From: HGM04593 sp045644465
GTDB lineage: Bacteria; Bacteroidota; Bacteroidia; Bacteroidales; Bacteroidaceae
Length of the DNA: 32,455 bases
Direction: 5' to 3'
Assembly (NCBI GenBank): GCA_045644465.1
Contig: JAZRGV010000012.1
Location: forward strand, 1-32,455
Shown here: in pieces, positions 7,769-15,478 of the stretch
Layout of the letters: every line of letters begins with the position of its first letter
Position numbering within the stretch: position 1 is the stretch's first letter
Position numbers and translations under genes: made by a program
Notes under the pieces: generated by a model
The model's input: only the letters and a program-made list of their open reading frames with translations
What the model was told of the DNA's origin: nothing
The model's database searches: none

Positions 7769-8824
7769 TTAATACTCATTGAAATAGGTTTGAATCTTTT
7801 GCCAGTCGTTGGTCTTTGTCAACGCAAGCATAAGCAAGATACGTGCTTTTTGCGGGTTAAGCCCCCATGAAGCCACAAACTGATATTTGTTGTCATCAAC
7901 CTCTGCATCAAGAGTTGTTGCACCTGTGGGCACGCGGCTCGAACGTACAACAATCACACCCTTCTTACGAGCGTTCTCCAACTCCGGAAACACATTCTTA
8001 TGTATATTACCATTACCTACACCGGCATAAACAATACCTTTGTAGCCACTATTAACCATCATCTTAACCACATCACCCTGTACGTTTGAATAGCCATATG
8101 CAATACCCACTTTGGGGAACGATGTCAAACCGGCAATATTGAACACTGCAGGACGCACCTCCTCTGCCGCCACATGATAGCGCACCTTTCCATTATGTAC
8201 ATAACCTATAGCACCGAAGTTTGGCGACTGGAAAGTTTCTACACTTGTTGTATTTGTTTTTGTTACATCACGTGCACCATACACCTTGTCGTCCATGCAC
8301 ACCATCACGCCGCGACCTTTAGATGAAGGCGATGTAGCCACAACCACTGCATTGTAAAGATTGGCAGGACCATCGGCGCTGATAGCTGTTGAAGGACGCA
8401 TAGCACCAACAAGCACCACAGGTTTTGCATTTCCTGTTACAAGGCTAAGGAAAAACGCAGTCTCCTCCATTGTATCTGTACCATGAGTGATTACAATTCC
8501 ATCGACATCCTTTTGCGCCAACAGCTCGTTCACTCTCTTTGCCAAAGTTATCCACACATTATCACTCATATCCTGCGAGCCGATGCTTACCACCTGTTCG
8601 CCCTGCACATTGGCAATATCATTGATTACAGGCACTGCATCAAGCAATGCACCGATAGCCACCTGACCGGCAGAGTAATTCGATTTTGTAGCCGACGAGC
8701 CGGAACCTGCTATCGTTCCACCTGTAGCAAGAATACGAATATTGGGTTTCTGCTGTGCAAAAGCCACACACGCCGTAGCGAGCATCATAGTTGTAACAAG
8801 ACAACATCTAAAGAATTTCTTCAT
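7769..8824 (-). CDS. ansB: Type II (periplasmic) L-asparaginase
   Basis: The enzyme hydrolyses L-asparagine to aspartate and ammonia. An upstream ATG in frame (8893) exists, but the start at 8824 is preferred because it gives a clean signal peptide (MKKFFRCCLVTTMMLATACVAFA) on a 351-residue protein. The first catalytic triad threonine is in ATGGTIAG (Thr37). The second motif THGTDTMEETAFF (113-125) supplies Thr116-Asp117. LVGAMRPSTAISADGPANL and KVYGARDVTKTNT (with the catalytic Lys) follow. These are the hallmarks of secreted, high-affinity type II enzymes. It is the first gene of an operon with a porin, a Dcu carrier and an antiporter, and its product aspartate would be the substrate of the aspartase at 27992. 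Confidence 0.94.
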   Translation of the reverse strand: MKKFFRCCLVTTMMLATACVAFAQQKPNIRILATGGTIAGSGSSATKSNYSAGQVAIGALLDAVPVINDIANVQGEQVVSIGSQDMSDNVWITLAKRVNELLAQKDVDGIVITHGTDTMEETAFFLSLVTGNAKPVVLVGAMRPSTAISADGPANLYNAVVVATSPSSKGRGVMVCMDDKVYGARDVTKTNTTSVETFQSPNFGAIGYVHNGKVRYHVAAEEVRPAVFNIAGLTSFPKVGIAYGYSNVQGDVVKMMVNSGYKGIVYAGVGNGNIHKNVFPELENARKKGVIVVRSSRVPTGATTLDAEVDDNKYQFVASWGLNPQKARILLMLALTKTNDWQKIQTYFNEY

Positions 8825-8917
8825 AAGGTTATTTTTAATAGTGAATAATTTACAAAAACCTAACAACAAACTTACTCTTTTGTTCCAACACAATAGTATT
8901 GATACCCTTTCTCATTC

Positions 8918-8941
8918 CTAAAACTCTTTAGAGAGCTTTAG
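8918..8941 (-). promoter_or_regulatory. Hairpin in the asparaginase operon leader
   Basis: The two halves of this 24-base stretch pair at 11 of 12 positions. It lies in the ~150-base leader between the operon promoter and the asparaginase start. It has no T-run and could be an operator, a stabilising hairpin or part of an attenuator. Confidence 0.4.
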
Positions 8942-8978
8942 CATATATTTTTAAGGTAAAAATCCGTAGTTTATAATA

Positions 8979-9008
8979 CAAAAGTATAGTACACTTTATA
9001 TATTACAA
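8979..9008 (-). promoter_or_regulatory. Promoter of the asparaginase operon (TTG-N19-TACTTTTG)
   Basis: On the minus strand TTG (9008-9006) and TACTTTTG (8986-8979) are 19 bases apart. A second box, TAAGTTTG (8874-8867), lies nearer the gene but has no well-spaced upstream element. Confidence 0.65.
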
Positions 9009-9037
9009 CATACAATGCGAAGATAATAAAAAAATCG

Positions 9038-9045
9038 TAATTTTG
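9038..9045 (+). promoter_or_regulatory. -7 box (TAATTTTG) before the RNA methyltransferase
   Basis: TAATTTTG matches the Bacteroidetes -7 consensus 30 bases before the start codon. No clear upstream TTG is seen at the usual distance. Confidence 0.55.
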
Positions 9046-9074
9046 CGCAAAATAGTTAAAACAGAAATGAGAAT

Positions 9075-9872
9075 ATGGCAATAATAGAGATAACATCGCT
9101 CCACCACCCCGGTGTAGAGATTTTCAGCACTCTTACCGAAGCACAATTACGCAAAGAGTACGAGCCGGGACAAGGCATCTTCATTGCAGAAAGCCCCAAA
9201 GTAATAAACGTTGCTCTAAACTCAGGCTACAAACCTATTGCACTATTATGTGAACGTCGCCACATCGATGGTGATGCAACAGATATAATCGCACGATGCG
9301 GTAACATTCCCGTATATACAGGCGAGCGCGAATTGCTAGCAACACTAACTGGATATACACTCACACGCGGAGTACTCTGCGCAATGGAACGCCCCGACGC
9401 TCCTACGGTTGCAACAGTTTGCCAAAATGTTCAACGAGTGGTAGTCATCGAAGGAGTTGTCGATACAACCAATATCGGAGCGATCTTTCGCAGTGCAGCC
9501 GCGCTGAATATCGACGCTGTACTTCTCACACGTAACTCATGCGACCCACTCAATCGCCGCGCAGTACGCGTTTCAATGGGCTCTGTCTTTCTTGTTCCAT
9601 GGACGTGGATCGACGACATCAAGCAGTTAAAAGAGTTGGGGTTCAGCACAATAGCTATGGCTTTGACCGAAAAATCGTTACCGATAGACTCACCCATTTT
9701 TACAAACATCACAAAACTTGCCATAATAATGGGAACCGAAGGTGAAGGATTGCCGCAAGAAACAATCGAGCAAGCCGACTATGTAGCACGTATTCCAATG
9801 TCGCACAACGTAGATTCACTTAATGTCGCAGCAGCCGCAGCCGTAGCCTTTTGGGAATTACGGAGACGATAA
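9075..9872 (+). CDS. SpoU/TrmH-family RNA 2'-O-methyltransferase
   Basis: A 265-residue SPOUT methyltransferase that adds a methyl group to a ribose 2'-OH of rRNA or tRNA using S-adenosylmethionine. An N-terminal substrate-binding domain (residues ~25-105) is followed by the knotted catalytic domain with its three motifs. Motif 1 is TNIGAIFRSAAAL (132-144), motif 2 is LAIIMGTEGEGLP (225-237), and motif 3 is IPMSHNVDSLNVAAAAAV (250-267). The overall layout resembles RlmB/TsnR-like proteins, but the target nucleotide cannot be read from the sequence. It is transcribed alone on the plus strand, divergent from the asparaginase operon, with a GH20 gene behind its own promoter 75 bases later. Confidence 0.9.
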   Translation: MAIIEITSLHHPGVEIFSTLTEAQLRKEYEPGQGIFIAESPKVINVALNSGYKPIALLCERRHIDGDATDIIARCGNIPVYTGERELLATLTGYTLTRGVLCAMERPDAPTVATVCQNVQRVVVIEGVVDTTNIGAIFRSAAALNIDAVLLTRNSCDPLNRRAVRVSMGSVFLVPWTWIDDIKQLKELGFSTIAMALTEKSLPIDSPIFTNITKLAIIMGTEGEGLPQETIEQADYVARIPMSHNVDSLNVAAAAAVAFWELRRR

Positions 9873-9881
9873 AAGTGCAAT

Positions 9882-9912
9882 TTTGAAAATTTCGCAAAAA
9901 AGATTATCTTTG
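9882..9912 (+). promoter_or_regulatory. Promoter of GH20 gene (TTTG-N19-TATCTTTG)
   Basis: TTTG at 9882-9885 and TATCTTTG at 9905-9912 are 19 bases apart, 36 bases before the start codon. Confidence 0.75.
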
Positions 9913-9947
9913 TAAATAGGTTATAAATAACATTATAAAAATCATAT

Positions 9948-11921
9948 ATGAAAACCAGAATCCCATTTATCATTGCAGCGTTGATGCTGTTATTCTCGGC
10001 AAACACAAACGCTACACCAAAGAATGTAAAACCATTCGTTGTTCCCGAAATTCGTGAATGGCAAGGCGGTATAGGCAATTTTGCTATCACCAAAAAGACA
10101 AGAATCACCTATAGCCAACAGGAATTGGCCGACGTAGCAAACCTACTTGCTAGTGACATAAGCAAGATGTTTGGCATAAAAGTAAAAGCCACCAATGGCA
10201 CACCAAAGCCAGGAGATATCTCACTTGCAATTGAAAACAATGCCGCTTTGAACAGCGAAGGTTACACCGTTGATATCAACGACAACATCACCATCAAAGC
10301 CAACAGTACACGTGGTGCAATATGGGCAACACGTACTCTTTTGCAGATTGCAGAGCAGAACGGCGGCAACCTGCCCAAAGGAAATATTATTGACTACCCC
10401 GACTATGAGATGCGTAGTTTTATGCTCGACTGTGGCCGCAAGTTCATCCCCATCAGCTTCTTGCACGAGTATGTCGATTTCATGGCATACTACAAAATGA
10501 ACACATTCCATATTCACCTGAACGACAATGGTTTCAAGCAGTTTTTCAATCACGATTGGGCAAAAACACCATCGGGATTCCGTTTGGAGAGCGACCTCTT
10601 CCCCGGCCTTGCATCACGCGACGGCTATTACACAAAAGAGGAGTTCATTGAGTTGCAGAAACACGCAGAGCGCGTAGGTGTAGAAATCATCCCCGAATTC
10701 GACGTTCCTGCTCACTCATTGGCTTTCGTACACTATCGTCCCGAACTTGGCAGCAAGGATTATGGTCTTGACCACCTCGACCTCTTCAACCCCGCCACAT
10801 ACACATTTGTAGATTCGCTCTTTATGGAGTTCCTTAGTGGGGACGAACCCGTCTTCCGTGGACCACGTTTCCACGTTGGTACCGACGAATACTCAAACCG
10901 CGATTCAGCCGTTGTTGAGAAATTCCGTTACTTCACCGACTTCTGCATCCGCACCGCCGAGAAATATGGCAAGCAGGCTTGCGTTTGGGGTGCATTGACA
11001 CATGCAAAAGGAAAGACTCCGGTAAAGGTTGACAACGTATTGATGTACGAGTGGTACAACGGCTATGCCGACCCCACAGATATGATGAACCTTGGTTACA
11101 ACGTGGTGAGCATCCCCGACGGATACACATATATAGTTCCTGCTGCAGGTTACTATTACGACTATCTCAACTGCAATTTCCTCTACAACAACTGGACACC
11201 CGCACAGATTGGAAATCAGAAATTCGAAGAGAAGCACCCACAGATTAAGGGCGGCTCATTTGCTGTTTGGAACGACCACGCAGGCAACGGTATCAGCTGC
11301 AAAGATATCCACTACCGCGTTTATCCCGCAATGCAGACCATGGCTGTAAAGATGTGGACCGGTGCTAAGCCAGAAGTATCGTTCGAAGAGTTCGACAAGG
11401 CACGCCTTGCCCTCAGCGACGCTCCCGGTGTGAACATCGCAGGCCGTTTCGGTGGCGACCGCAGAACAATCATTGAAATGCCGGCTGTAAAAGCATCTAC
11501 AAATTATGCAAAAAAGACCGGTGTAAGAGAAGTTGGTTTTGAATACACCGTATCATTCGACATTGAATATAACGAGGAAGCCAACGGAACAGCATTGTTC
11601 AAGTCGCGCGATGCAGAGTTCTACCTTGCCGATCCCGTAAGCGGCAAGATTGGTTTCTCACGCGACGGCTATCTTAACACATTCAACTATCGCTTCTATC
11701 CCGGTGAAAAAGCAAATATAACCATCAGCGGTAACAAGGAGGTAACAAAATTGTTTATAAACGGCAAGCTCGTAGAGACACTCGACAAGCAGACCATATA
11801 CCACAACGAAGGTGGCAAAGACAAGATGTTCTATGTACGTACACTTGTGTTCCCACTTGAGAATACAGGCGACTTCTGCAGCAAAATAAATAACTTCAAA
11901 GTCGAGAATTACTGTAAATAA
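9948..11921 (+). CDS. GH20 beta-N-acetylhexosaminidase, secreted
   Basis: This 657-residue exported enzyme would remove terminal GlcNAc/GalNAc from glycans. After a signal peptide (MKTRIPFIIAALMLLFSANT-NA) comes the GH20 N-terminal alpha/beta domain (~30-150, with ISLAI and GAIWATRTLLQI). The catalytic barrel starts at MLDCGRKFIPISFLHEYVDF (159-178) and continues with YKMNTFHIHLND (192-203). The catalytic Asp-Glu pair is in FHVGTDEY (Asp313-Glu314), with Gly-Thr where many relatives have Gly-Gly. The last ~150 residues form a beta-rich, LamG/jelly-roll-like region that may bind carbohydrate. GH20 enzymes use substrate-assisted catalysis by the acetamido group. It has its own promoter and a very strong terminator. 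Released GlcNAc/GalNAc could feed the kinase at 2174, though the two are not co-transcribed. Confidence 0.9.
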   Translation: MKTRIPFIIAALMLLFSANTNATPKNVKPFVVPEIREWQGGIGNFAITKKTRITYSQQELADVANLLASDISKMFGIKVKATNGTPKPGDISLAIENNAALNSEGYTVDINDNITIKANSTRGAIWATRTLLQIAEQNGGNLPKGNIIDYPDYEMRSFMLDCGRKFIPISFLHEYVDFMAYYKMNTFHIHLNDNGFKQFFNHDWAKTPSGFRLESDLFPGLASRDGYYTKEEFIELQKHAERVGVEIIPEFDVPAHSLAFVHYRPELGSKDYGLDHLDLFNPATYTFVDSLFMEFLSGDEPVFRGPRFHVGTDEYSNRDSAVVEKFRYFTDFCIRTAEKYGKQACVWGALTHAKGKTPVKVDNVLMYEWYNGYADPTDMMNLGYNVVSIPDGYTYIVPAAGYYYDYLNCNFLYNNWTPAQIGNQKFEEKHPQIKGGSFAVWNDHAGNGISCKDIHYRVYPAMQTMAVKMWTGAKPEVSFEEFDKARLALSDAPGVNIAGRFGGDRRTIIEMPAVKASTNYAKKTGVREVGFEYTVSFDIEYNEEANGTALFKSRDAEFYLADPVSGKIGFSRDGYLNTFNYRFYPGEKANITISGNKEVTKLFINGKLVETLDKQTIYHNEGGKDKMFYVRTLVFPLENTGDFCSKINNFKVENYCK

Positions 11922-11934
11922 ACATTTAACCGTT

Positions 11935-11985
11935 ATATAGAATATGTGGAGAGTTCCGAATTGGAACTCTCCACATATTCTATAT
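11935..11985 (+). terminator. Terminator of GH20 gene
   Basis: A 23-bp perfect stem (11935-11957 with 11963-11985) with a five-base loop begins 13 bases after the stop codon. Confidence 0.8.
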
Positions 11986-12015
11986 ATGCAGTATAAAACA
12001 ACGATGAGATTTAAT

Positions 12016-12047
12016 AAAAAAGGCGAACATCTTTCGATTTTCGCCTT
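12016..12047 (-). terminator. Terminator of SRP RNA
   Basis: On the minus strand AAGGCGA (12047-12041) pairs with TCGCCTT (12026-12020), followed by a run of T ending near 12016. This fixes the direction of the SRP RNA gene. Confidence 0.8.
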
Positions 12048-12171
12048 ATGGGGTGGGTAAGCAATCTGTATCGCGCCGCTACAACCGATTTACCTTTGCT
12101 GCGGTCAGGCCCTGGAGGATTCATCAGGAGCTGGCCGTACAGGACTTACCCATAACTTAAACATTTATTTA
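12048..12171 (-). ncRNA. ffs: Signal recognition particle RNA, small bacterial type
   Basis: The RNA partner of Ffh in co-translational membrane targeting. On the minus strand GGGTAAG (~12153) pairs with CTTACCC (~12055) to close a ~100-nt rod. The conserved SRP domain reads TCCTCCAGGGCCTGACC followed by GCAGCAAAGGTAA. These correspond to the CCCCCAGG and AGCAAGGGTAA elements of SRP RNAs from phyla outside the Proteobacteria. The apical part differs from the GGAA tetraloop of E. coli 4.5S RNA. A TTG-N19-TACCTTTG promoter lies just upstream and a T-run terminator downstream, both on this strand, and exclude the opposite orientation. The family call is from memory of the consensus. Confidence 0.8.
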
Positions 12172-12176
12172 CGACG

Positions 12177-12206
12177 CAAAGGTACTCATTTTTTCTCATT
12201 TTACAA
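12177..12206 (-). promoter_or_regulatory. Promoter of SRP RNA (TTG-N19-TACCTTTG)
   Basis: On the minus strand TTG (12206-12204) precedes TACCTTTG (12184-12177) by 19 bases, giving a start near 12170. Confidence 0.78.
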
Positions 12207-12312
12207 GCATTCACACGATTTTTATTGCATACTTAATCTTTTATAGCAAAAAAAATAGTATTTTTGCATAAAATTAGGCACTGACAATCAATAACAAAAA
12301 AATCATACGCTT

Positions 12313-13710
12313 ATGAAAAAAATTACATCACTCTTAACATTTGTTTGTGCACTGTTCATCACAACAGCAACCGCACAAATTAATCAGACCGTTGTATATG
12401 ACTTCACAAACAACGCGTGGGGCATCAAGACACTTACCCCTGCCGACCCTACAGCCGAAACAGGCAAGAAGACATACACCGATGGAGATAAGTCATTCAC
12501 AATCACAGCAAGAAGCGGAAGATCATTCTATTACGACAACGATTGTTTGCGAATGGACAAAGCAGGAAACAAACTCACTCTGCCAGCATTTGACTTTGCC
12601 GTAGATAAGATTGAGGTTACAGGCCACTCAAAAGCTGAAAGTTATCCCAATGCAGATATCAACATCCAGGTTGGTGGAAACGCAGTGAGTACAGCTGTTG
12701 CAGGCCTCACCGGTACACACATTTTCGAAATTGCACCTGAATATCAGGCAGCAGGCAATACTTACGACATTGTTATAGGCGAAGGCGGTGGCACTTATTC
12801 AAGTGTTGTATATATCACCTATATCAAAGTATATCCTGCAGCAAGTGAAAATGCATTGATATTGAAGGCCCCTATATTCGACAACGGTTCAGGCGTATAT
12901 ACAGAACCTGTAACAGTTGCAATATCTTCACCTACAACAGAGAATGAAGGTGTTGAGAATGTTGTTTACTACTACACAACTGACGGTTACGAGCCCGATG
13001 CAGAGTGTGACGAGGTAGAGAACGGTACAATAACCATCAACGAGTCTTGTACATTGAAGGTTGTTCTTGAGTTTACATACAATGGCCAAACATACACCAG
13101 CGAATCAACAGCAGCAGAGTATATAATTTCAGAGAGCGTAACATACACTGTTGCAGAAACCGTTGGCGCAGGCAAATATTTTATTGTAGCAAACGGAAAT
13201 ATCGCTCTCCCATTCAAAGACGGCAAACTTCCGACAAAAGAGACAAACGTTGCCGGTAACAATGTTACAGATGCCGAATATTACTCTTTCAGCATCGAAG
13301 ACAAAGACAAAAACGGCAACATTGTAGAAGGAGAATTCTATATCAAAGATGCAACCGGTTTGTATTTGATTGCATATATGAGCACTACCGACGAAATCAA
13401 ATCAACCACAACCAGCGACATGGCAGCATGGAACATCACAATAGAGAACAATTGTGCAAAGATTAGAAAAGATGGCTATATCCTTGTTTACAAGAACAAT
13501 GCAATTGTAGCTATCAAAGAAGAGAATGCAACAGCCACAGAGGTGTACCCTGTACTATACACTATTAACAATAATAGTGAAACAGCTATTGAGAATATTG
13601 CAACCGAGGCTGAGAATGCTGAGATTTACGACATCACAGGCCGTCGCATTGAGAACATCACAAATGCCGGCATCTATATAGTAGGTGGAAAGAAGGTTTT
13701 GGTTAAGTAA
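12313..13710 (+). CDS. Secreted multidomain protein with T9SS C-terminal tail (paralog 1)
   Basis: A 465-residue exported protein of unknown function. Signal peptide: MKKITSLLTFVCALFITTATA. Residues ~23-175 form a beta-rich, jelly-roll-like domain. Residues ~185-272 resemble the chitobiase C-terminal type of Ig-like module (APIFDNGSGVYTEPVTVAIS...YYTTDGYEPD). Residues ~278-425 form a beta-rich domain (GKYFIVANGNIALPF...GLYLIAYM...) related to one in paralog 3. The C-terminus, AEIYDITGRR then NAGIYIVGGKKVLVK, has the YDxxGR...GxYxVxxxKxxxK pattern of T9SS type A sorting domains, which are cut off at the outer membrane. A TATTTTTG box at 12259-12266 is the likely -7 element. A role at the cell surface, perhaps glycan- or protein-binding, is inference. 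Confidence 0.82.
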   Translation: MKKITSLLTFVCALFITTATAQINQTVVYDFTNNAWGIKTLTPADPTAETGKKTYTDGDKSFTITARSGRSFYYDNDCLRMDKAGNKLTLPAFDFAVDKIEVTGHSKAESYPNADINIQVGGNAVSTAVAGLTGTHIFEIAPEYQAAGNTYDIVIGEGGGTYSSVVYITYIKVYPAASENALILKAPIFDNGSGVYTEPVTVAISSPTTENEGVENVVYYYTTDGYEPDAECDEVENGTITINESCTLKVVLEFTYNGQTYTSESTAAEYIISESVTYTVAETVGAGKYFIVANGNIALPFKDGKLPTKETNVAGNNVTDAEYYSFSIEDKDKNGNIVEGEFYIKDATGLYLIAYMSTTDEIKSTTTSDMAAWNITIENNCAKIRKDGYILVYKNNAIVAIKEENATATEVYPVLYTINNNSETAIENIATEAENAEIYDITGRRIENITNAGIYIVGGKKVLVK

Positions 13711-13740
13711 TTGACTAAACCAATATATTAATTACAGCAT

Positions 13741-13768
13741 AAAGAGGAGCACATTTGTGTTCCTCTTT
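13741..13768 (+). terminator. Terminator of paralog 1
   Basis: A 12-bp stem (13741-13752 with 13757-13768, one G-T pair) with an ATTT loop follows the stop by 30 bases. Confidence 0.75.
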
Positions 13769-13839
13769 TCTATTATATGGTTACAAAAAACACTATTCAA
13801 TAAAAAAAACATTAAAAAAAGCAAAAATCCACCATATTG

Positions 13840-13871
13840 TTGCAATATTGATTGTTTTTTACATACATTTG
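13840..13871 (+). promoter_or_regulatory. Promoter of paralog 2 (TTG-N21-TACATTTG)
   Basis: TACATTTG at 13864-13871 with TTG at 13840-13842. The start codon is at 13967, leaving a ~90-base AT-rich leader. The spacing is slightly long. Confidence 0.5.
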
Positions 13872-13966
13872 CGAAAAATACAGACAATTTAATATTTTCG
13901 TATTTTTATAAAACAATTAAAAAGAAGATAAACATAACAAATAATTACTAATTAAAATTTAAGCTT

Positions 13967-15367
13967 ATGAAAAAAATTACACTATTCTTGACATTGTGCC
14001 TTAGCGCAACAATGGCTCTTTTTGCTCAGGATGCTCCTGAAGCAACAAACGAGCTTAGACTACTCAGTACCAGACCATCTTCTACTGAAGAAATCGAAGA
14101 AATCTCTTCTAGTTTCGAGTTCGTATTCTCAGAGGCTGCTAAAGTTGCTGACAATGCAGTTAAAGAACTTGAGATTAAGAACGAAGCAAACGAAGTTATC
14201 GCATGCGTAACTCTTACAGGTGTTGGTTCATACGAAAATTCAATTTTCACAGGTATCGTTCCTGTTGATACTATATGGCATGAATATACCGACGACAAAA
14301 CAGGAGAAGTTTACACATACCCAGAAATGATACTCCCCGACTTGTCAACTCCGGGTGCATACACTATGACTATCCCTGCCGGCACTTTTGTAAGCGTAGC
14401 AGACGGAAACATTGCACTTGCCGAGACAACATTGACATTCAATGTTATTGGTAAACAGCCAAATTGGTGGACCGATTATGATTACAACACAAACGTGAAG
14501 GAGTTTGAAAAGATTACCATCAGCTTTGAGAATGTCGAGAGTATCACTCTTAACGAGGAGGTTGTTCCTGTATTGTACACAGAAGGTGGAGCAGAATACT
14601 CAGGAACTGCAACTCTAATTACAGAGGTTGATGACAAAGACGGCAAGACAACCAACAAGATTGAAATATCTTTCGGTGAGAAGTTTACTCAGGTTAGTAA
14701 ATACTTCATAACAATTCCTGCCGGCATGTTCACTATGAACGAAAATGTAAACAACGAGGAAAAGCAGCTCACATTGACAATTGAAGCACCTATAGAGGTT
14801 GTTCCTTTGGCTGTTGGAAAAGTAACTCCTAAATTTGGAGAAAACGGTGAGTTCTTGGAGGTATGGATTGAATATAACCAACGCGTATTCTGTGGTAACC
14901 AAGACTATTATTGGAGTAACTACGTAGTCAATTTGACAGATGCTGATGGCAACCAGTATCCAATGTGGCAGAAAGACCCATACGACCCAGCACAGGGTTG
15001 GGCACAGGTTATTCCAGGCAACACAGTTGTACTTATACCTGTTAAGATAAATGCAGAAGGTTATCCGTCTGAGTATAACGAATTTGGACAGGTAGTAACA
15101 TCACCAATAACAACTCCTGGCGAATATACACTCAACCTTGCAGACGTTACTGTTCGTTATGGCTACGATGCTTCTGCACAGGATTATAATGCAGGTGGTT
15201 ATTGCGAAGGAACAGAGGTTATAACCATTGGAGACGACACTGCAGTTGAAGGCATTGAGGCCGAGGCTGAGAATGCTGAAATCTACGATATCACAGGCCG
15301 TCGCGTTGAGAACATCACAAAGGCTGGCATCTACATCGTAGGTGGAAAGAAAGTTTTGGTTAAGTAA
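13967..15367 (+). CDS. Secreted Ig-like domain protein with T9SS C-terminal tail (paralog 2)
   Basis: A 466-residue exported protein, function unknown. Signal peptide: MKKITLFLTLCLSATMALFA. It contains three successive beta-sandwich modules (~30-150, ~160-275, ~280-425). Each has the pattern of SbsA-type Ig-like domains: a strand with F(V/S)F(S)E or SFEN, then ...PGAYTMTIPAGTFVS or KYFITIPAGMF. The C-terminus (EAENAEIYDITGRRVENI then GIYIVGGKKVLVK) is nearly identical to that of paralog 1 and is a T9SS type A sorting signal. It is acidic and lysine-poor in the body, typical of exported proteins. It lies in a row of three paralogs, each with its own terminator, so they are probably regulated separately. 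Confidence 0.82.
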   Translation: MKKITLFLTLCLSATMALFAQDAPEATNELRLLSTRPSSTEEIEEISSSFEFVFSEAAKVADNAVKELEIKNEANEVIACVTLTGVGSYENSIFTGIVPVDTIWHEYTDDKTGEVYTYPEMILPDLSTPGAYTMTIPAGTFVSVADGNIALAETTLTFNVIGKQPNWWTDYDYNTNVKEFEKITISFENVESITLNEEVVPVLYTEGGAEYSGTATLITEVDDKDGKTTNKIEISFGEKFTQVSKYFITIPAGMFTMNENVNNEEKQLTLTIEAPIEVVPLAVGKVTPKFGENGEFLEVWIEYNQRVFCGNQDYYWSNYVVNLTDADGNQYPMWQKDPYDPAQGWAQVIPGNTVVLIPVKINAEGYPSEYNEFGQVVTSPITTPGEYTLNLADVTVRYGYDASAQDYNAGGYCEGTEVITIGDDTAVEGIEAEAENAEIYDITGRRVENITKAGIYIVGGKKVLVK

Positions 15368-15380
15368 TTGACTAAAAAAC

Positions 15381-15419
15381 AAATAAAAATGTCCGATGCA
15401 GCATCGGACATTTTTATTT
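15381..15419 (+). terminator. Terminator of paralog 2
   Basis: A near-perfect 39-base palindrome (15381-15399 against 15401-15419) ends in TTTTTATTT. It starts 14 bases after the stop. The next gene's possible -7 box (TATTTTTG, 15435-15442) follows closely. Confidence 0.8.
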
Positions 15420-15478
15420 GTTTATATTTTTTCGTATTTTTGCAAAAATATCGATAAACAAACAATAGACATATAAAT

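Noticed and set aside
8825..8893. Longer asparaginase start at 8893
   Set aside because: It would put 23 residues before a clean signal peptide; the ATG at 8824 fits secreted asparaginases.
12050..12160. SRP RNA on the plus strand
   Set aside because: GGTCAGG-like bases tempt this reading, but the promoter, the T-run terminator and the better match to CCTCCAGG...AGCAAAGGTAA are all on the minus strand.
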